From the NCBI GenBank assembly GCA_905220665.1, contig CAJNAR010000167.1, forward strand, positions 244,094-308,093: a stretch of 64,000 bases of DNA, read 5' to 3'. The position numbers were made by a program, and so were the translations under genes. Shown in pieces: positions 10,271 through 20,446 of the stretch (position 1 is its first letter; each line of letters opens with the position of its first letter). The notes under the pieces were generated by a model that saw only the letters and a program-made list of their open reading frames with translations, ran no database searches and was not told the DNA's origin. The stretch is from Albugo candida (Eukaryota; Oomycota; Peronosporomycetes; Albuginales; Albuginaceae).

Positions 10271-11359
10271 ATGAAAGCTCTACAAATACGAATTTATGGT
10301 GCTGCTATGCTTGGAGTATTTCTGGCGTGTTACCATTTCGTGGGCGCACAATACATGAATTTGTATCCCATAACAGCTGAGGGGCCAAGTACGGTGCCAC
10401 AACGAGGATTACGGGTCGGTATTCAATTAAACACACAAAATGAAAGGCAGTATGAACTGTTTCCGGTTAAATCATATTCCAAAATTCAGTATAAACTGTT
10501 TCCGGATAAATCATATTTGTTCGTTTTTCTCATTTGCGAAGAAGACATAAATGCAGCTTTTTCTCGCTTTCATGAAACTCCCCGATCCCCCATGATCATT
10601 GAAGGCGCTTCTCACATGGCAATCTTGTGCGACCTTCACAAGGAATGCCCCGTACCGACTCTTTCTACAATGAAAGCGATGTCACGTAACCCTTCGAATA
10701 CCTTGGAGCAACAATATGTAGCTGGCTGGGTAGTGGAAGAGTCGTTAGTGAAGCAGATGACCAAGAATGTAGCTGATTTGAGGACCTTAACCACCATGGA
10801 TCCTCTCGTTTACATCACGTTTAACCGCGGGATATATTCATTTGTAATGGAAAAGGTTCCACGACTCTATTTGTACGATGTGCATTCTGCGGACAATGAC
10901 TTCATAAAAGAGACACACCTCTTGAGCGCAGCAATCAAATTTCATGGATCTACGGAATCTCGACATGTAGTTGAATTTCGGCCCGGTGACGAAATGACCT
11001 TAATTCCGAAAATAGTATGGGACACGTTGGCCCCCTATTTTTACGGATTCAAGAAAGAAATGGGTCGCTACAAACGATCTTGCCCAGATGAGGCAGCATA
11101 CAACAAAATCGTCCTTCACACTCAATCAACGCAAGAGTCCGCTCTACCCCCGCTCAACGTGCTTGTGGACACCTTTGAGTTACTTTTCAAAGCCCAGGAA
11201 TATGTGGTCTTCACCAAAGAAAATGGTAAAGGCAAGTGTGTTATGGATATTGCTCCGAGCCCAAACGATATACTGGTGTTGGGATCTTCATTCCTAAAAG
11301 CTTATTCTATCACCGTCAATACACTTGGTGAACAGAGATTGTATAGATTCTCTAAGTAA
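10271..11359 (+). CDS. Secreted protein, possibly a degenerate pepsin-like (A1) fold
   Basis: Intronless, 362 aa. The ATG at 10271 begins an N-terminal signal peptide (basic MKALQIR, a hydrophobic core to FVGA, then Q). No other membrane segment follows, so export is predicted. The C-terminal 60 residues (MDIAPSPNDILVLGSSFLKAYSITVN) resemble the end of pepsin-family aspartic peptidases, where 'ILG..FL..Y..V.D' is typical. I find no D-T/S-G active-site triplet, so a catalytically dead relative or chance resemblance are both open. An in-frame 13-codon duplication occurs near residues 60 to 85 (QYELFPVKSY and QYKLFPDKSY). The isolated position in gene-poor DNA and the secretion signal make it an effector candidate by context only. 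Confidence 0.6.
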   Translation: MKALQIRIYGAAMLGVFLACYHFVGAQYMNLYPITAEGPSTVPQRGLRVGIQLNTQNERQYELFPVKSYSKIQYKLFPDKSYLFVFLICEEDINAAFSRFHETPRSPMIIEGASHMAILCDLHKECPVPTLSTMKAMSRNPSNTLEQQYVAGWVVEESLVKQMTKNVADLRTLTTMDPLVYITFNRGIYSFVMEKVPRLYLYDVHSADNDFIKETHLLSAAIKFHGSTESRHVVEFRPGDEMTLIPKIVWDTLAPYFYGFKKEMGRYKRSCPDEAAYNKIVLHTQSTQESALPPLNVLVDTFELLFKAQEYVVFTKENGKGKCVMDIAPSPNDILVLGSSFLKAYSITVNTLGEQRLYRFSK

Positions 11360-12130
11360 CAAATTAGGTGCTAATGAGAAGAAGGCATTTCAACCCATCT
11401 TCAGGGTTTGTAGTGAAACGGTACTCTCTTAACATAGAAATGTTAAGCAATATAAACCACGACTGATTTTGATACCTATCAGTGGAGTCTGAGCTCTCCA
11501 TGGCCACGATAAGCCTAACGCGCAACCACTTTCAATTCCCGAGGAGGAGTAAGTGCAGACATGTACAAAGGGTCACTGCCCAATGCGATTGCAGTAGCCG
11601 CTTTCTTGGCAAGGTATCAATCGAGTTTTTTTCATAACTAGAAAGACGGCATGAAATGCGTTGCCTTGCTTTTTCCGAATGTGAAAAATCAAGGCGCATT
11701 CAAGGATATGTTTCAATAGGAGTAAGTTTCATGAAAAGTTGGCAATGAGGTCATTGCTCTTTATTGTCGTTGATGTCAGCTTGCACTTGATGTCATCGTG
11801 ATTCACTTCCGCGAATTGCAACACTCTGTGCGGTATCGCCTTGAACACTGGAAAGCAAGAAAAGATTCGCAAGAGGCCAAACTGAATGAAAACAGCAAGT
11901 GAAACGTGCAGCTGGCGGGAGACTCGATCAACAAGTGACATTTCATACGACAAGAAACCAACTTTATCCAACCTCCCAATGGTCTCAGCATCTTTTCCTG
12001 AAGGTAGCTACTTTTTCATCAGTGCTCACATAATTGGTAGTGACGTTTTACTTGTAGCTTACGTCTACGTTTGTAGCGATATCGGTAAAATCTAAGGAAT
12101 AAGACGCTTTTCAATTCAAATTCCGTTTCA
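11360..12130. other. Gene-poor stretch with unresolved coding fragments
   Basis: No gene model holds together here. On the plus strand an open segment at 11780..11902 directly follows a good acceptor (TGATGTCAG) and encodes a charged, coding-looking tail ending in HWKARKDSQEAKLNENSK. Upstream, plausible donor and acceptor pairs occur at about 11547 and 11719, but their frames do not join cleanly. It may be the 3' part of a small spliced gene or a decayed one. Confidence 0.25.
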
Positions 12131-12440
12131 TCAGAAAGCAGGAGCAGCATTTGGGCTTTTATTTGCTTGTTCTTCCGGTGCACATCCACGCTCGTGATTC
12201 TGCCCGTGAGATTCTATCCGGAAAAGCTGATTTATGAGTGTATTTGCGTCAAGTCCGACCATCCGGTACGTGTACGCCATAAGGTCGATCCGCGATGATG
12301 CATATGTGGTTTGATAAAGCATCTAATGATCTGATAATCTGTTGACATTCGATTATTCGCATCTAGAGTACGCTTTGTCTCCGTCTGAATAGATTGTAGC
12401 ATCAGTGACCATTCTACGGGGCACGGATGGTACAGCCTTT
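12131..12440 (-). pseudogene. Relic of a DDE transposase (IS1595/ISXO2-Merlin-like), copy B
   Basis: On the minus strand, interrupted frames contain fragments in the order expected for this DDE family. 'VTDATIYSDGDKAYSR' (about 12411 to 12364) resembles the second catalytic Asp region, typically '.TIYSD.W.AY'. It is followed in another frame by 'SLDALSNHICIIADRPYGVHVPDGRT', resembling the segment where 'H..VNH...FV.PDG.HT' is usual. Stops and frame changes separate the pieces, so it is not functional. Similarity was judged by eye and could be chance. Confidence 0.3.
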
Positions 12441-12739
12441 TAAACCTTCAAGTTGTTTGGTCGACCCAAGAGTACTTGTATTGATATTCCAAGTCAATTC
12501 ACATTGTCATGCTGTATCTCAATCACCGTATACATCATAAAGAAAGGACCAGCATCTTGCCTTGCATGGATTCCGCATCTATGCTTGCTGTGGTCGATAT
12601 ACCGCAGCCAAGGAAGATTAAGTACCCATATGTCGAATGTACGGTTTCGGCTGAATATGCTTGTAGAAATCAGAGCGATGAGTTTTACCATGGCAATATT
12701 TATGCATAAATGCACTGGGGTCGTTCGCACACATTATAC

Positions 12740-13320
12740 CTATGGTTCGATGGCATTTCTTCGATGACTTGGGTGTTGCTTGGTTATGTGTAGATACATC
12801 GACGAAATTAACATGATCAGTGATAGTCAAATGTCGGAGATTTCTCAGCACCATACAAAAAAGAAAAAGCCATAAACCTATTTTCTAGGTGAATAGTTGC
12901 ATCGCATCAACTGCACAGTCACCTCCTCGATACAAGACAGAAGTGATGCAAATAATACACTTGTAATCCTACTCATCTCGGTAAAGCATAACATAGGAAA
13001 TGCTATCCTAAATGTGCCTTCCCACCTTGCACCTTTCGTAGTGATTCCTTTTGACTGTAATCTTGATTCGCAACAATCCTGTTATTGTCATCCCTCTGCC
13101 TCGAAAAGTTGCTGGCTCAACTCTTTAAGCAGAACGTTGCTCAATGTATCCCTTTCCTTTTGGTTGAATCATCTCGACTTCATATACCATCATATTCAAT
13201 TAAATCATGATCCGCAGGTCGGCATAAAGATCAAGAAATATCGATGCGGTTTCTTTGATGTGCCAGCCACCATCATAATCACGCACTAGAATTCAACTCT
13301 TTGATATTGATTGTAGCAGC
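12740..13320 (-). pseudogene. Relic of a DDE transposase (IS1595/ISXO2-Merlin-like), copy A
   Basis: Minus-strand pieces repeat part of the pattern seen in copy B. 'CDATIHLEN' (about 12909) is followed, in a shifted frame from 12854, by 'LRHLTITDHVNFVDVSTHNQ'. The latter looks like the 'HLTVNH..NFVDP.TG.HTQ' motif of IS1595/Merlin transposases. Upstream minus-strand frames to about 13300 are broken by several stops. It lies in the same orientation as copy B, suggesting a tandem pair of old insertions or one rearranged element. Confidence 0.35.
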
Positions 13321-13644
13321 CATTTGTTTGAAATTATTGTCCGCTTGACGACTGATTGCCTAGTCGATATCTGATGCCTGGCCTCTATAAAATTATGTCT
13401 CTAATTTCGATGAGTGAGATCGGCATCCAAGATTCTTGAGTGAAGGAAAACTTACTTGGTAATCCTTTCAATAAGCTTCCTAATCAAGCATTATTCTCTT
13501 TTCCGTGCTACCTCTTCCGATTGAATGCTATCAGTTATTCAAGTTTCTGTTTGCATCGGGAGTGTTACGTCATTGATCAAAGCCTAACACGAAGATTAAG
13601 TTGTCTGCCCACTATTTCATGTATTCCACACCAAACGTATAAAC
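13321..13644. other. Upstream region of the SNARE gene, nothing recognised
   Basis: These 324 bp contain one short plus-strand frame (13440..13667) running into the SNARE start in another frame. No motif, repeat or RNA gene is visible. It probably holds the promoter and 5' UTR of the downstream gene. Confidence 0.4.
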
Positions 13645-14487
13645 ATGGAGACATTAAGGAAATGTGAATCCGAATTGAATCAACATTTGATCGATTTAGA
13701 AAATTGCTTGCAGTCCAATGAGTTGGAATGCGATCTAGAATTTACGAATAAGGAAGAAAAATTACTTGAGCGTGAAATCAACAGATTAATCCGAAGCTGT
13801 GCTGATGCTACACTCAGATACGAAGAACAGTGCAAGGATAATAATATCAGAATGCAAGAAAGGGGATCGCAATCGCTCAAGAAATACGTTGTTCGAAGCA
13901 GAAAGGTACGGCCAGTAAATACATTCTTTTCTTGGTGGCTCATCTTGCTATGGTAAGCTCTTAATGGAATATCGTTTGAAGTCAAATGCAGTCAAGCAAG
14001 AGGATACAAAGAAAAAGCTCCTACATGTGCAAACGCCGAAAACGCAGAATGAGTACGTGAAGTGTCCCCATTTTATTTGTACAGAATTTCTGCTGACGAA
14101 GGAAGCGTAGTATGGAAAGGTCCGAGGATCCAATTAGGTTTTTGGCCTCATTGCATCGAACTCGACAAGTAATGTCGGATGAAATCCAACGCGTGACAAA
14201 TGTGAGTAAATTGATGAATGATGGACGTGAAGCACTAGCAAGCTCGCATCAAGAGTACAGCAGCGTTAAGAATGAAATACAGGCAATTCGAAAACAACTC
14301 ATGCATCTACAGGTAAAGTTGCTTTCATTGTATACAGTCAAGCATATCTTGATGGTATATCTAGTGGCAGACTAAGAAAGATCGACTGTGGATTGGGTCG
14401 GGTATACTCACACTCTTGACCACATTGATAGTTATCATCCATCAGCGTACGGGGATTCCAGTAATATCGGTATTGTTTAACCAATGA
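13645..14487 (+). CDS. BNIP1: Sec20/BNIP1-like tail-anchored SNARE
   Basis: Four exons, 13645..13905, 13958..14052, 14111..14312 and 14371..14487, with introns of 52, 58 and 58 bp, encode 224 aa. The N-terminal half is helical and charged (EEKLLEREINRLIRSCADATLRYEEQ). The third exon carries a SNARE-like helix, LHRTRQVMSDEIQRVTNVSKLM ... SSHQEYSSVKNEIQAIRKQL. The last exon supplies a C-terminal anchor, DRLWIGSGILTLLTTLIVIII, with a short lumenal tail. Sec20 (BNIP1 in animals) is a Qb-type SNARE for Golgi-to-ER retrograde fusion. The 'TKKDRLWI' entry to the membrane helix is typical of that family. The last exon is only 38 codons and is easily missed, yet without it the protein would lack its anchor. 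Another Golgi SNARE is the main alternative. Confidence 0.75.
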
Positions 14488-14717
14488 ATCAACTGATTCA
14501 CTCGTAATCAAGTCGGCTAATTCTACTAAGGCTTTTGTTCTCTCTGATCATGATACACTTCTCTTTGTTGGCACCAAATACACCAAGGCTTTTTATCGTA
14601 TATGGATGTATATTAAACCACCTAAATCGCATTGTCATAAAGAATCACGTCCGATATGTCGAGTGTTACTGTAGGACATTATAACTTCTATTTATTGATA
14701 CAGCTATCGAGCTCAAA

Positions 14718-16223
14718 ATGTCGCTTCCCCGCTCTCCTTCCGCAGTCGAAGGTTTTCGTCCATTACGAGCAACGCTTTATTGTTGTTTTATCCCGTTTCA
14801 TGTTTCTAGGTTTTCTAAAATTTGTGAATAGCTCACCTTCTCCATTTCATGCGGTGCAAGAAGCCATTGAAATTCTCAAATCGGCTGGATTTCAAGCAAT
14901 CGCCGAAGATAAGTTACATCAAAATGATCTGCAGCCAGGGGGCAAATATTACGTCACTCGAAACCGTTCAGCTATCGTACGGAAGTAAACTTTCGTAATC
15001 ATTCTCGATGCAACTAATGCATTCTTGCCTCACCATAGATTGCATTTGCTATTGGCGGCAAGCATGAACGAAGAAATGGATTCAATATTATTGGAGCCCA
15101 TACCGATAGCCCTTGTTTAAAGATCAAGCCGATTTCAAACCTCGAGAGTGAAGGCTTTTTACAAGTTGGTGTAGAGTGTTATGGAGGCGGGTTATTCCAC
15201 ACATGGTTCGATCGGGACTTGGGCTTCGCTGGACGCGTTATTGTACGTGAATCAAAAAGATCCTTCAAAACAAGATTGGTGTGCGTGAATCGTCCGATTA
15301 TGCGCATTCCTACACTTGCTATACACTTGGACCGCGAAGCTGCAAATGGTATCAATTACAACAAAGAAACACATCTCCGTCCAATCTTGGCAACTGCTAT
15401 TCGAGCTGAATTGGAGAAAATAGCGCATGGAGAAAAAAAAGCGAAAAAAGATGATGAAAGGCCAAAACACCACTCGATACTTCTCAATCTAATCGCCAAG
15501 GAGCTAAAAGTGAGGACAGAGGAAGTATGTGATTTTGAACTTTGTCTCTTTGATACACAGGGAGCAAATGTTGGTGGTCTGCTCAACGAGTTCATTTTTT
15601 CTGCACGGCTTGATAATTTGTGCTGTTCGTGGCTAGCGTTAAAATCACTCGTGTCATCAATAGATTCTCTGGATCAAGAAACAAACACTCGAATGATTGC
15701 TTTGTTCGACAATGAAGAAGTAGGCTCTCAGTCGAGAATGGGTGCAGGATCAGATTTTTTACAAACAGTCATGACCGCAGTAGCAGGTGAGCAGAATTGG
15801 TTTGAGGCGGCACGAAACTCGTTCTGCGTTTCAGCTGATATGGCTCATGGAGTCCACCCAAATTATTCACAAAAGCATGAGCACAATCATCGACCAGCTC
15901 TACACGCCGGACCTGTCATCAAGTACAATGCGAATCAGCGGTATGCGACTACATCTGAATCTGCATTTCTGATGAAAGAGCTTGCTCGTCGTCACGGTGT
16001 CAAGCTCCAGGAATTTGTGGTTCGACAGGACACAGGTTGTGGATCAACTATCGGTCCTATAATGTCCACTAATACTGGGATGCGAACAATTGATGTGGGT
16101 CTTGCACAATTGAGTATGCACAGTATTCGAGAAATGTGTGGAACAGATGATTTAGAGCTCGGACTGACTTGGTTCAAAGCGTTTTTCTCGGAATTCACTA
16201 ATTTGAACAGTTACTTGAGTTGA
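14718..16223 (+). CDS. DNPEP: Aspartyl aminopeptidase (M18 family)
   Basis: Three exons, 14718..14751, 14810..14976 and 15039..16223, with introns of 58 and 62 bp, give 461 aa. The first exon is only 34 nt; its join to FLKFVNSSPSPFHAV matches the family N terminus. It removes N-terminal Asp or Glu from peptides in the cytosol using two zinc ions. Visible family motifs are IIGAHTDSP (metal His and catalytic Asp), ECYGGGLFHTWFDRDL, FDTQGANVGG, EFIFSARLDNL (metal Asp), LFDNEEVGS (Glu pair), SADMAHGVHPN (metal Asp), and near the end RQDTGCGSTIGP. All expected motifs are present in order, so an active enzyme is expected. The second join restores SAI-IAFAIGGKH. Confidence 0.95.
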
Positions 16224-16845
16224 TTAGCGTAGTCAACTATTTGAAATATCACAATTTTTACATGAATGTATGGCTATCTCTTAGGCAAAGATTAAACTCG
16301 AAATCATCATCGAAACAATCAGCAGCTAAAATGAGGATTTTCCTTAAAGCCATAAATCGCAGCGCCTTGTATTTAATCTATAGTGTGTGTTAAGCGGGAT
16401 TGTTGACTACTCATTGTATTGTGACTTTCATGGACTTTCAACTCTTTTATTGCTTGTACCAAAAGTACTATAATTTCTGTAAGTATTGTAAATCTGGAGG
16501 GGAAATTGGAGGATTAACTCATGATAAATCCGCCTACACACTTTCAAGGCAGTCGTGTCATACTCTTAACATTGCCACCTGTTCAGTTTCGAATGGTTTT
16601 CTCGATCCTCGCATTCGAAATCACACAGTCACTCGTGAGTTGCTATCCACAAGTAAAAAGTGAATCCTCATTATGACGTATCGTATTAAAAAGAAGTGTG
16701 AAATTCAGACCTAATCCCTCTACTCCCATCGCAATTGAAACTACGGCACAAAATTTAGCTAATAATACTCTTCACGAATATCAACTTTGTTACCCACTAC
16801 AGATCAATTATCGCTATAGTTTGTATATATTTTCCATTAGTGACT
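16224..16845. other. Intergenic, no gene seen
   Basis: This 622-bp AT-rich gap lies between two plus-strand genes. The 87-codon frame at 16400..16663 has no recognisable motif and no clear coding bias. Presumably it holds the 3' end of DNPEP and the promoter of the PX-OTU gene. Confidence 0.5.
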
Positions 16846-18345
16846 ATGACTCCTGAAGAGATTGAAGGAGGTTATAAATGCAGTTTGAAGATTGAAGAGT
16901 ACAGAATCCGTAAGAAAGCAGAGTATAAAATCTTCGTTCAGCTATCATTTTTTTCTTCACGGTCACACGGGCATGGCTCAACAAGTTGGCACATTTGGCG
17001 CTCTTTTGGCAAATTCAGAAAACTAGATGAGCTTTTACGCAAACGGAATCCGTCACACATGAAAGGGATACAATTTCCACCGCTGTATCGTCGTCGTTTG
17101 ATTATACGATCGCATTTGAGGGAAGATTTTTTAGAAATGCGTATGCGAGAGCTCGATACGTACTTACGCATGGTTATTCAGAGTCCCTCAGTAGTTGCAT
17201 TTCATATGAGTTCGCCTCAAAGTCAGACACTCAAGACCTTTATTGGATTTGTGAGTGGCTTTGGCATGAACGCACAGTATGAACCCTCGAACGTTCGTCC
17301 GTCAATGTCTCAACTAACAGCTTGCCCCACTATGGCATACACACAAACAGCTAGTGTTGTAGCAGACGACGATGATGATTTTCGATCGGTCGCCTCATCT
17401 ACATATTCTTCTATTTCGTCTAGTTTTGGTAACTCAGCTGTATATCGGTGGTCCGGAACGGGCTTTCAAGGGTATAGTACACATCCTGAACGTATAATCA
17501 ACGCCAGAAGGAATTACCATGTTTCAAGTTATTCTCATCCGTCCAGCGCCAGGTCCAGTTTTGGTCGAAACGATACGTTATCACTATCATCAAACCGAAA
17601 CTTTAGTAGAACGGATGCTTACGGGGAATGTGTGGGGGAAATGACGCACGAATCAGAAGTGCAAAGAGCGAAAATGGAACGGGAATTATATAAAGTTGAA
17701 TTGGTAGGTGTCGGAATGCCCCCAGATGGATCGTGTTTGCTGCATTGCATAGTCTATGAAATGTACCCATTGCAGTGCTTGAAAGATTATCCTACATCGA
17801 TGACAATTGTGAATGTTGGAGCTGCTGACGGTATGGCGCCACGACGCATTGCAGCAGCCAGGTATCTCCGGGTAAAACTTATGGAATACGGTCTGAAGCA
17901 CTTGAAACAACTAGCGAGTTTCTTGCATCAGAAAGAAGATGAATTGAGATTGCGATATGAGGCTTTTAGAGATATACCCGATGAACAGGCTACGACTGCC
18001 GAATTATATGCCGCTTCAAGCATGTTCAACATCGAGATTGTGCTGATCAGTAATAACGAAAGCTTTAAAATAGAACCCGTGACCCCAATAGCAGGTCTTC
18101 CATCTTCGCGGGAAGGTACGAGAAGAACGGTCACATTTGGATACATGACTCCAAGTGACGGATTGGGTGGTCACTACATTTGCACTCGGCCCAGGCCGTA
18201 TCGATTTGAAGAGTCAAATAATCCTTTTGCTGGTGGAAAGTATTGTGGTTCCATTGCAATCGGTCCCCCACGAAAAAGCTCAAACATTCGATGTGTGCCA
18301 AACAAAACATTGAATTTCGGTCATGTCAATGAGCAGCCGGTTTGA
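16846..18345 (+). CDS. PX domain plus OTU-type cysteine peptidase
   Basis: Intronless, 499 aa from the ATG at 16846 (an in-frame GTG lies two codons upstream). Residues ~10 to 135 look like a phosphoinositide-binding PX domain: SLKIEEYRIRKKAEYKIFVQ, a WRSFGKFRKLDELLRKR helix with the basic pocket residues, FPPLYRRRLIIR and a MRELDTYLRMVIQ helix. A Ser-rich linker of about 150 residues follows. The C-terminal half is OTU-like: MPPDGSCLLHC with candidate nucleophile Cys297, the RIAAARYLRVKL helix, AELYAASSMFNIEIVLI, and GGHYICTRP with candidate His443. OTU enzymes remove ubiquitin; the PX domain would place it on endosomal or other phosphoinositide membranes. The activity is inferred from the Asp-Gly-x-Cys and Gly-His-Tyr motifs only. 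Confidence 0.85.
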   Translation: MTPEEIEGGYKCSLKIEEYRIRKKAEYKIFVQLSFFSSRSHGHGSTSWHIWRSFGKFRKLDELLRKRNPSHMKGIQFPPLYRRRLIIRSHLREDFLEMRMRELDTYLRMVIQSPSVVAFHMSSPQSQTLKTFIGFVSGFGMNAQYEPSNVRPSMSQLTACPTMAYTQTASVVADDDDDFRSVASSTYSSISSSFGNSAVYRWSGTGFQGYSTHPERIINARRNYHVSSYSHPSSARSSFGRNDTLSLSSNRNFSRTDAYGECVGEMTHESEVQRAKMERELYKVELVGVGMPPDGSCLLHCIVYEMYPLQCLKDYPTSMTIVNVGAADGMAPRRIAAARYLRVKLMEYGLKHLKQLASFLHQKEDELRLRYEAFRDIPDEQATTAELYAASSMFNIEIVLISNNESFKIEPVTPIAGLPSSREGTRRTVTFGYMTPSDGLGGHYICTRPRPYRFEESNNPFAGGKYCGSIAIGPPRKSSNIRCVPNKTLNFGHVNEQPV

Positions 18346-18688
18346 AATCAATCGAGTCGACATGGCACGGTGATTACCAATGTTGAAAGAGGCAGAGGTC
18401 AAGTACTTACGACTTTGTCAAATAGCTTTATGTACTTGACCTAGTAGGTGCCATCGGCGGATGAAAAAGCAGTTATGCCAATTTCTTGCCATTTGCTTAT
18501 CAGAAAGAAAGAGGGCATCTTCTCTGTGTCGCGACACACATAGAGCCATACATTTGGATTGGATTTCTCTTATTTAAAGCTCGATAGGCCTGCTCGATGT
18601 AAGGATCAGAAATATAAAGAAGAATGATTTCCCTCGATCTAGGCGCTTTGATATTGCTTCTTATATTTGTGGTAAAATTCCAGTAATA
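18346..18688. other. Convergent intergenic gap
   Basis: These 343 bp separate the stop codons of the PX-OTU gene (plus) and MPI (minus). No open frame, hairpin of note or repeat was recognised beyond AT-rich sequence expected of two 3' UTRs. Confidence 0.5.
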
Positions 18689-20166
18689 TCATTCTTCCCT
18701 CGGACAAGCTCGGTACGCCTGAATGGGGCTACTATCGCAATCAAATCGAATAGCTTCATTTGCCGAAACCAAAAATACTTTGCCTTGTTGAATGGAGAAT
18801 TCTGCAGATTCGCCACGCAATCGTCCGGTACCTTGGAGAATCAACAGAATGCTTGCGGCCTTGCGAATGGGAACATCATACGTTGAATGAGATGGTATGT
18901 CATATCGCTCGACCTGGAACTCAGGTACAATGGACGTATACAGCCGATACTTATCATCGATTTGTTGGCCTTGTTGTACTGTTGGCAGCCCAGTGCTTCA
19001 TTATAAAAGTAAGAACGCATGAAACATACATCAAGGAGACTTACGAATAGGTGAGTAATTCGCAGAGTGTTACTTTATCGACCAGTTTGCTAGTCAATGC
19101 GGCCCGTATCACATTATCGGAACATGCCATGCATTCAACGCAGTCTCCAGACAAGTACGCATGAGGCTCATTGGAAGCCAAAAATATAGCTTCGCCTGGA
19201 TTCAGCTCCAAATAATTCAGTAAAAATGGACAAAAGCAACCGATATCATTCGGAAAGGCTGCATGCAAACGCAATACTAATTTATCCACCATGCTATGTT
19301 GAGACACAGAGACTGCATTGAGACGTCCGACAATTTTGTTGACTTGAGCCTCAATGATTTGAGTATCCACATTCATGAAAGCCTCAAAGAAAATTTTCAG
19401 CGCTTCTTGATCCTTTTTTGCAACCAATTGCTGGACGACTAAAATCAGTGAATAAGGGTAAAGCATTACCGAGCACGTAAATAAGATACGCACTTTGTGG
19501 TTGTACAAGCTCCCGGAATTCCACTACTGTTTCCAAAAATGTACTGATCTCACTGATGTCTCGAAACTGGCATCTGCAAACAAGTCAATCAATGTCTGAG
19601 ATTGGTAAGACTGCATGTATAATCATGGACAATACAGGGCTTCAAATTGACTTAACGCGATAGCCATTTCGGGTTTATGATTGGCGTCTTTGTAGATATC
19701 TGGATGCAACGCATGTAACCTTTGTGCAGATATTTTGTCTGGGTGAATTTGTATCGAGAGCGGTTTTCCAATCGATAGAACTTTGAAAAGAAAAGGAAGA
19801 TTTTGATTCGTAGAATTCCCTAAATGACTTGGATGTTGCTGAAGCCACTCAAATAATGAGACACAAGTCTTCTCTTCAGTGTGAGCAAAGGATGGACCAT
19901 TTGGGTGGGTTCCCATCCTAAAACCATATCATAAAGACGTTTTGTTTTATTTGGGGGGTATAAGAGTGTCACAAACCATAATTCTGCATATGGAAGTTCC
20001 GCATCCAGTTCAAAGCTCGGTTCATGAACCTTGAAGATACACTCAATACGGAATGTTGCCAATCACAGGTGGAACGCGTGATACGTACTTTTAATTGTGC
20101 CACTTTACTGGTATTCCCACGTTTTCCCCACTTATACGACTGAACAGCACATTCCAGTTCCAGCAT
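18689..20166 (-). CDS. MPI: Mannose-6-phosphate isomerase, type I
   Basis: Six exons, complement(18689..18995, 19045..~19430, ~19477..19573, 19636..19917, 19977..20029, 20089..20166), give about 400 aa. Five exon joins were fixed by family sequence. The boundary between exons 4 and 5 is uncertain; a 46-bp intron with a GTGCTC donor is one of several in-frame options. It interconverts fructose-6-P and mannose-6-P for GDP-mannose and glycan synthesis in the cytosol. The N terminus is LECAVQSYKWGKRG. The zinc ligands lie in SIQIHPDK (Gln, His), DANHKPEM (Glu) and EPHAYLSGDCVECMACSDN (His). LPFLFKVLSIGKPLS and the C-terminal jelly roll complete it. Residues upstream of ATG 20166 are open but do not resemble the family. 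Confidence 0.92.
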
Positions 20167-20249
20167 TTGACAGTCGGATTGAGTATTTATGAGCCAATCC
20201 GGCGACTTAAGCAATCGAAAACTATCAAATTTTTCTACAAAGGCAGCTT

Positions 20250-20446
20250 TTAGAGTCGCGTGATATTTCGCGTTTTGCGATACAGTACCTTTTGCTGCTG
20301 ACACAACACCAAAATATTACGAGAATTATCGGGTTTGGTACCGATAACGATCTTAGTTCGGTTATAAACTCATTTTTGATTATAAAACGTCGCGCGGCAG
20401 CGCAAACTACGAACACAAGACACAAGCGATTAACGGAAGCGGGCAT
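20250..20446 (-). CDS. Possible small spliced protein, unrecognised
   Basis: An ATG at 20446 opens a hydrophobic then basic frame (LCLVFVVCAAARRFIIKNEF). A plausible 44-bp GT-AG intron after ...LRSLS would join to QQKVLYRKTRN and stop at 20250, giving about 50 aa. Nothing in it is recognisable. It sits just upstream of MPI on the same strand, so it could equally be MPI leader sequence or non-coding. Confidence 0.2.

Noticed and set aside
12897..13289. 130-codon plus-strand frame.
   Set aside because: No recognisable motif, and the opposite strand carries the transposase-like fragments.
20167..20304. N-terminal extension of mannose-6-phosphate isomerase in the same frame.
   Set aside because: There is no ATG in it, and the family N terminus aligns from the ATG at 20166.
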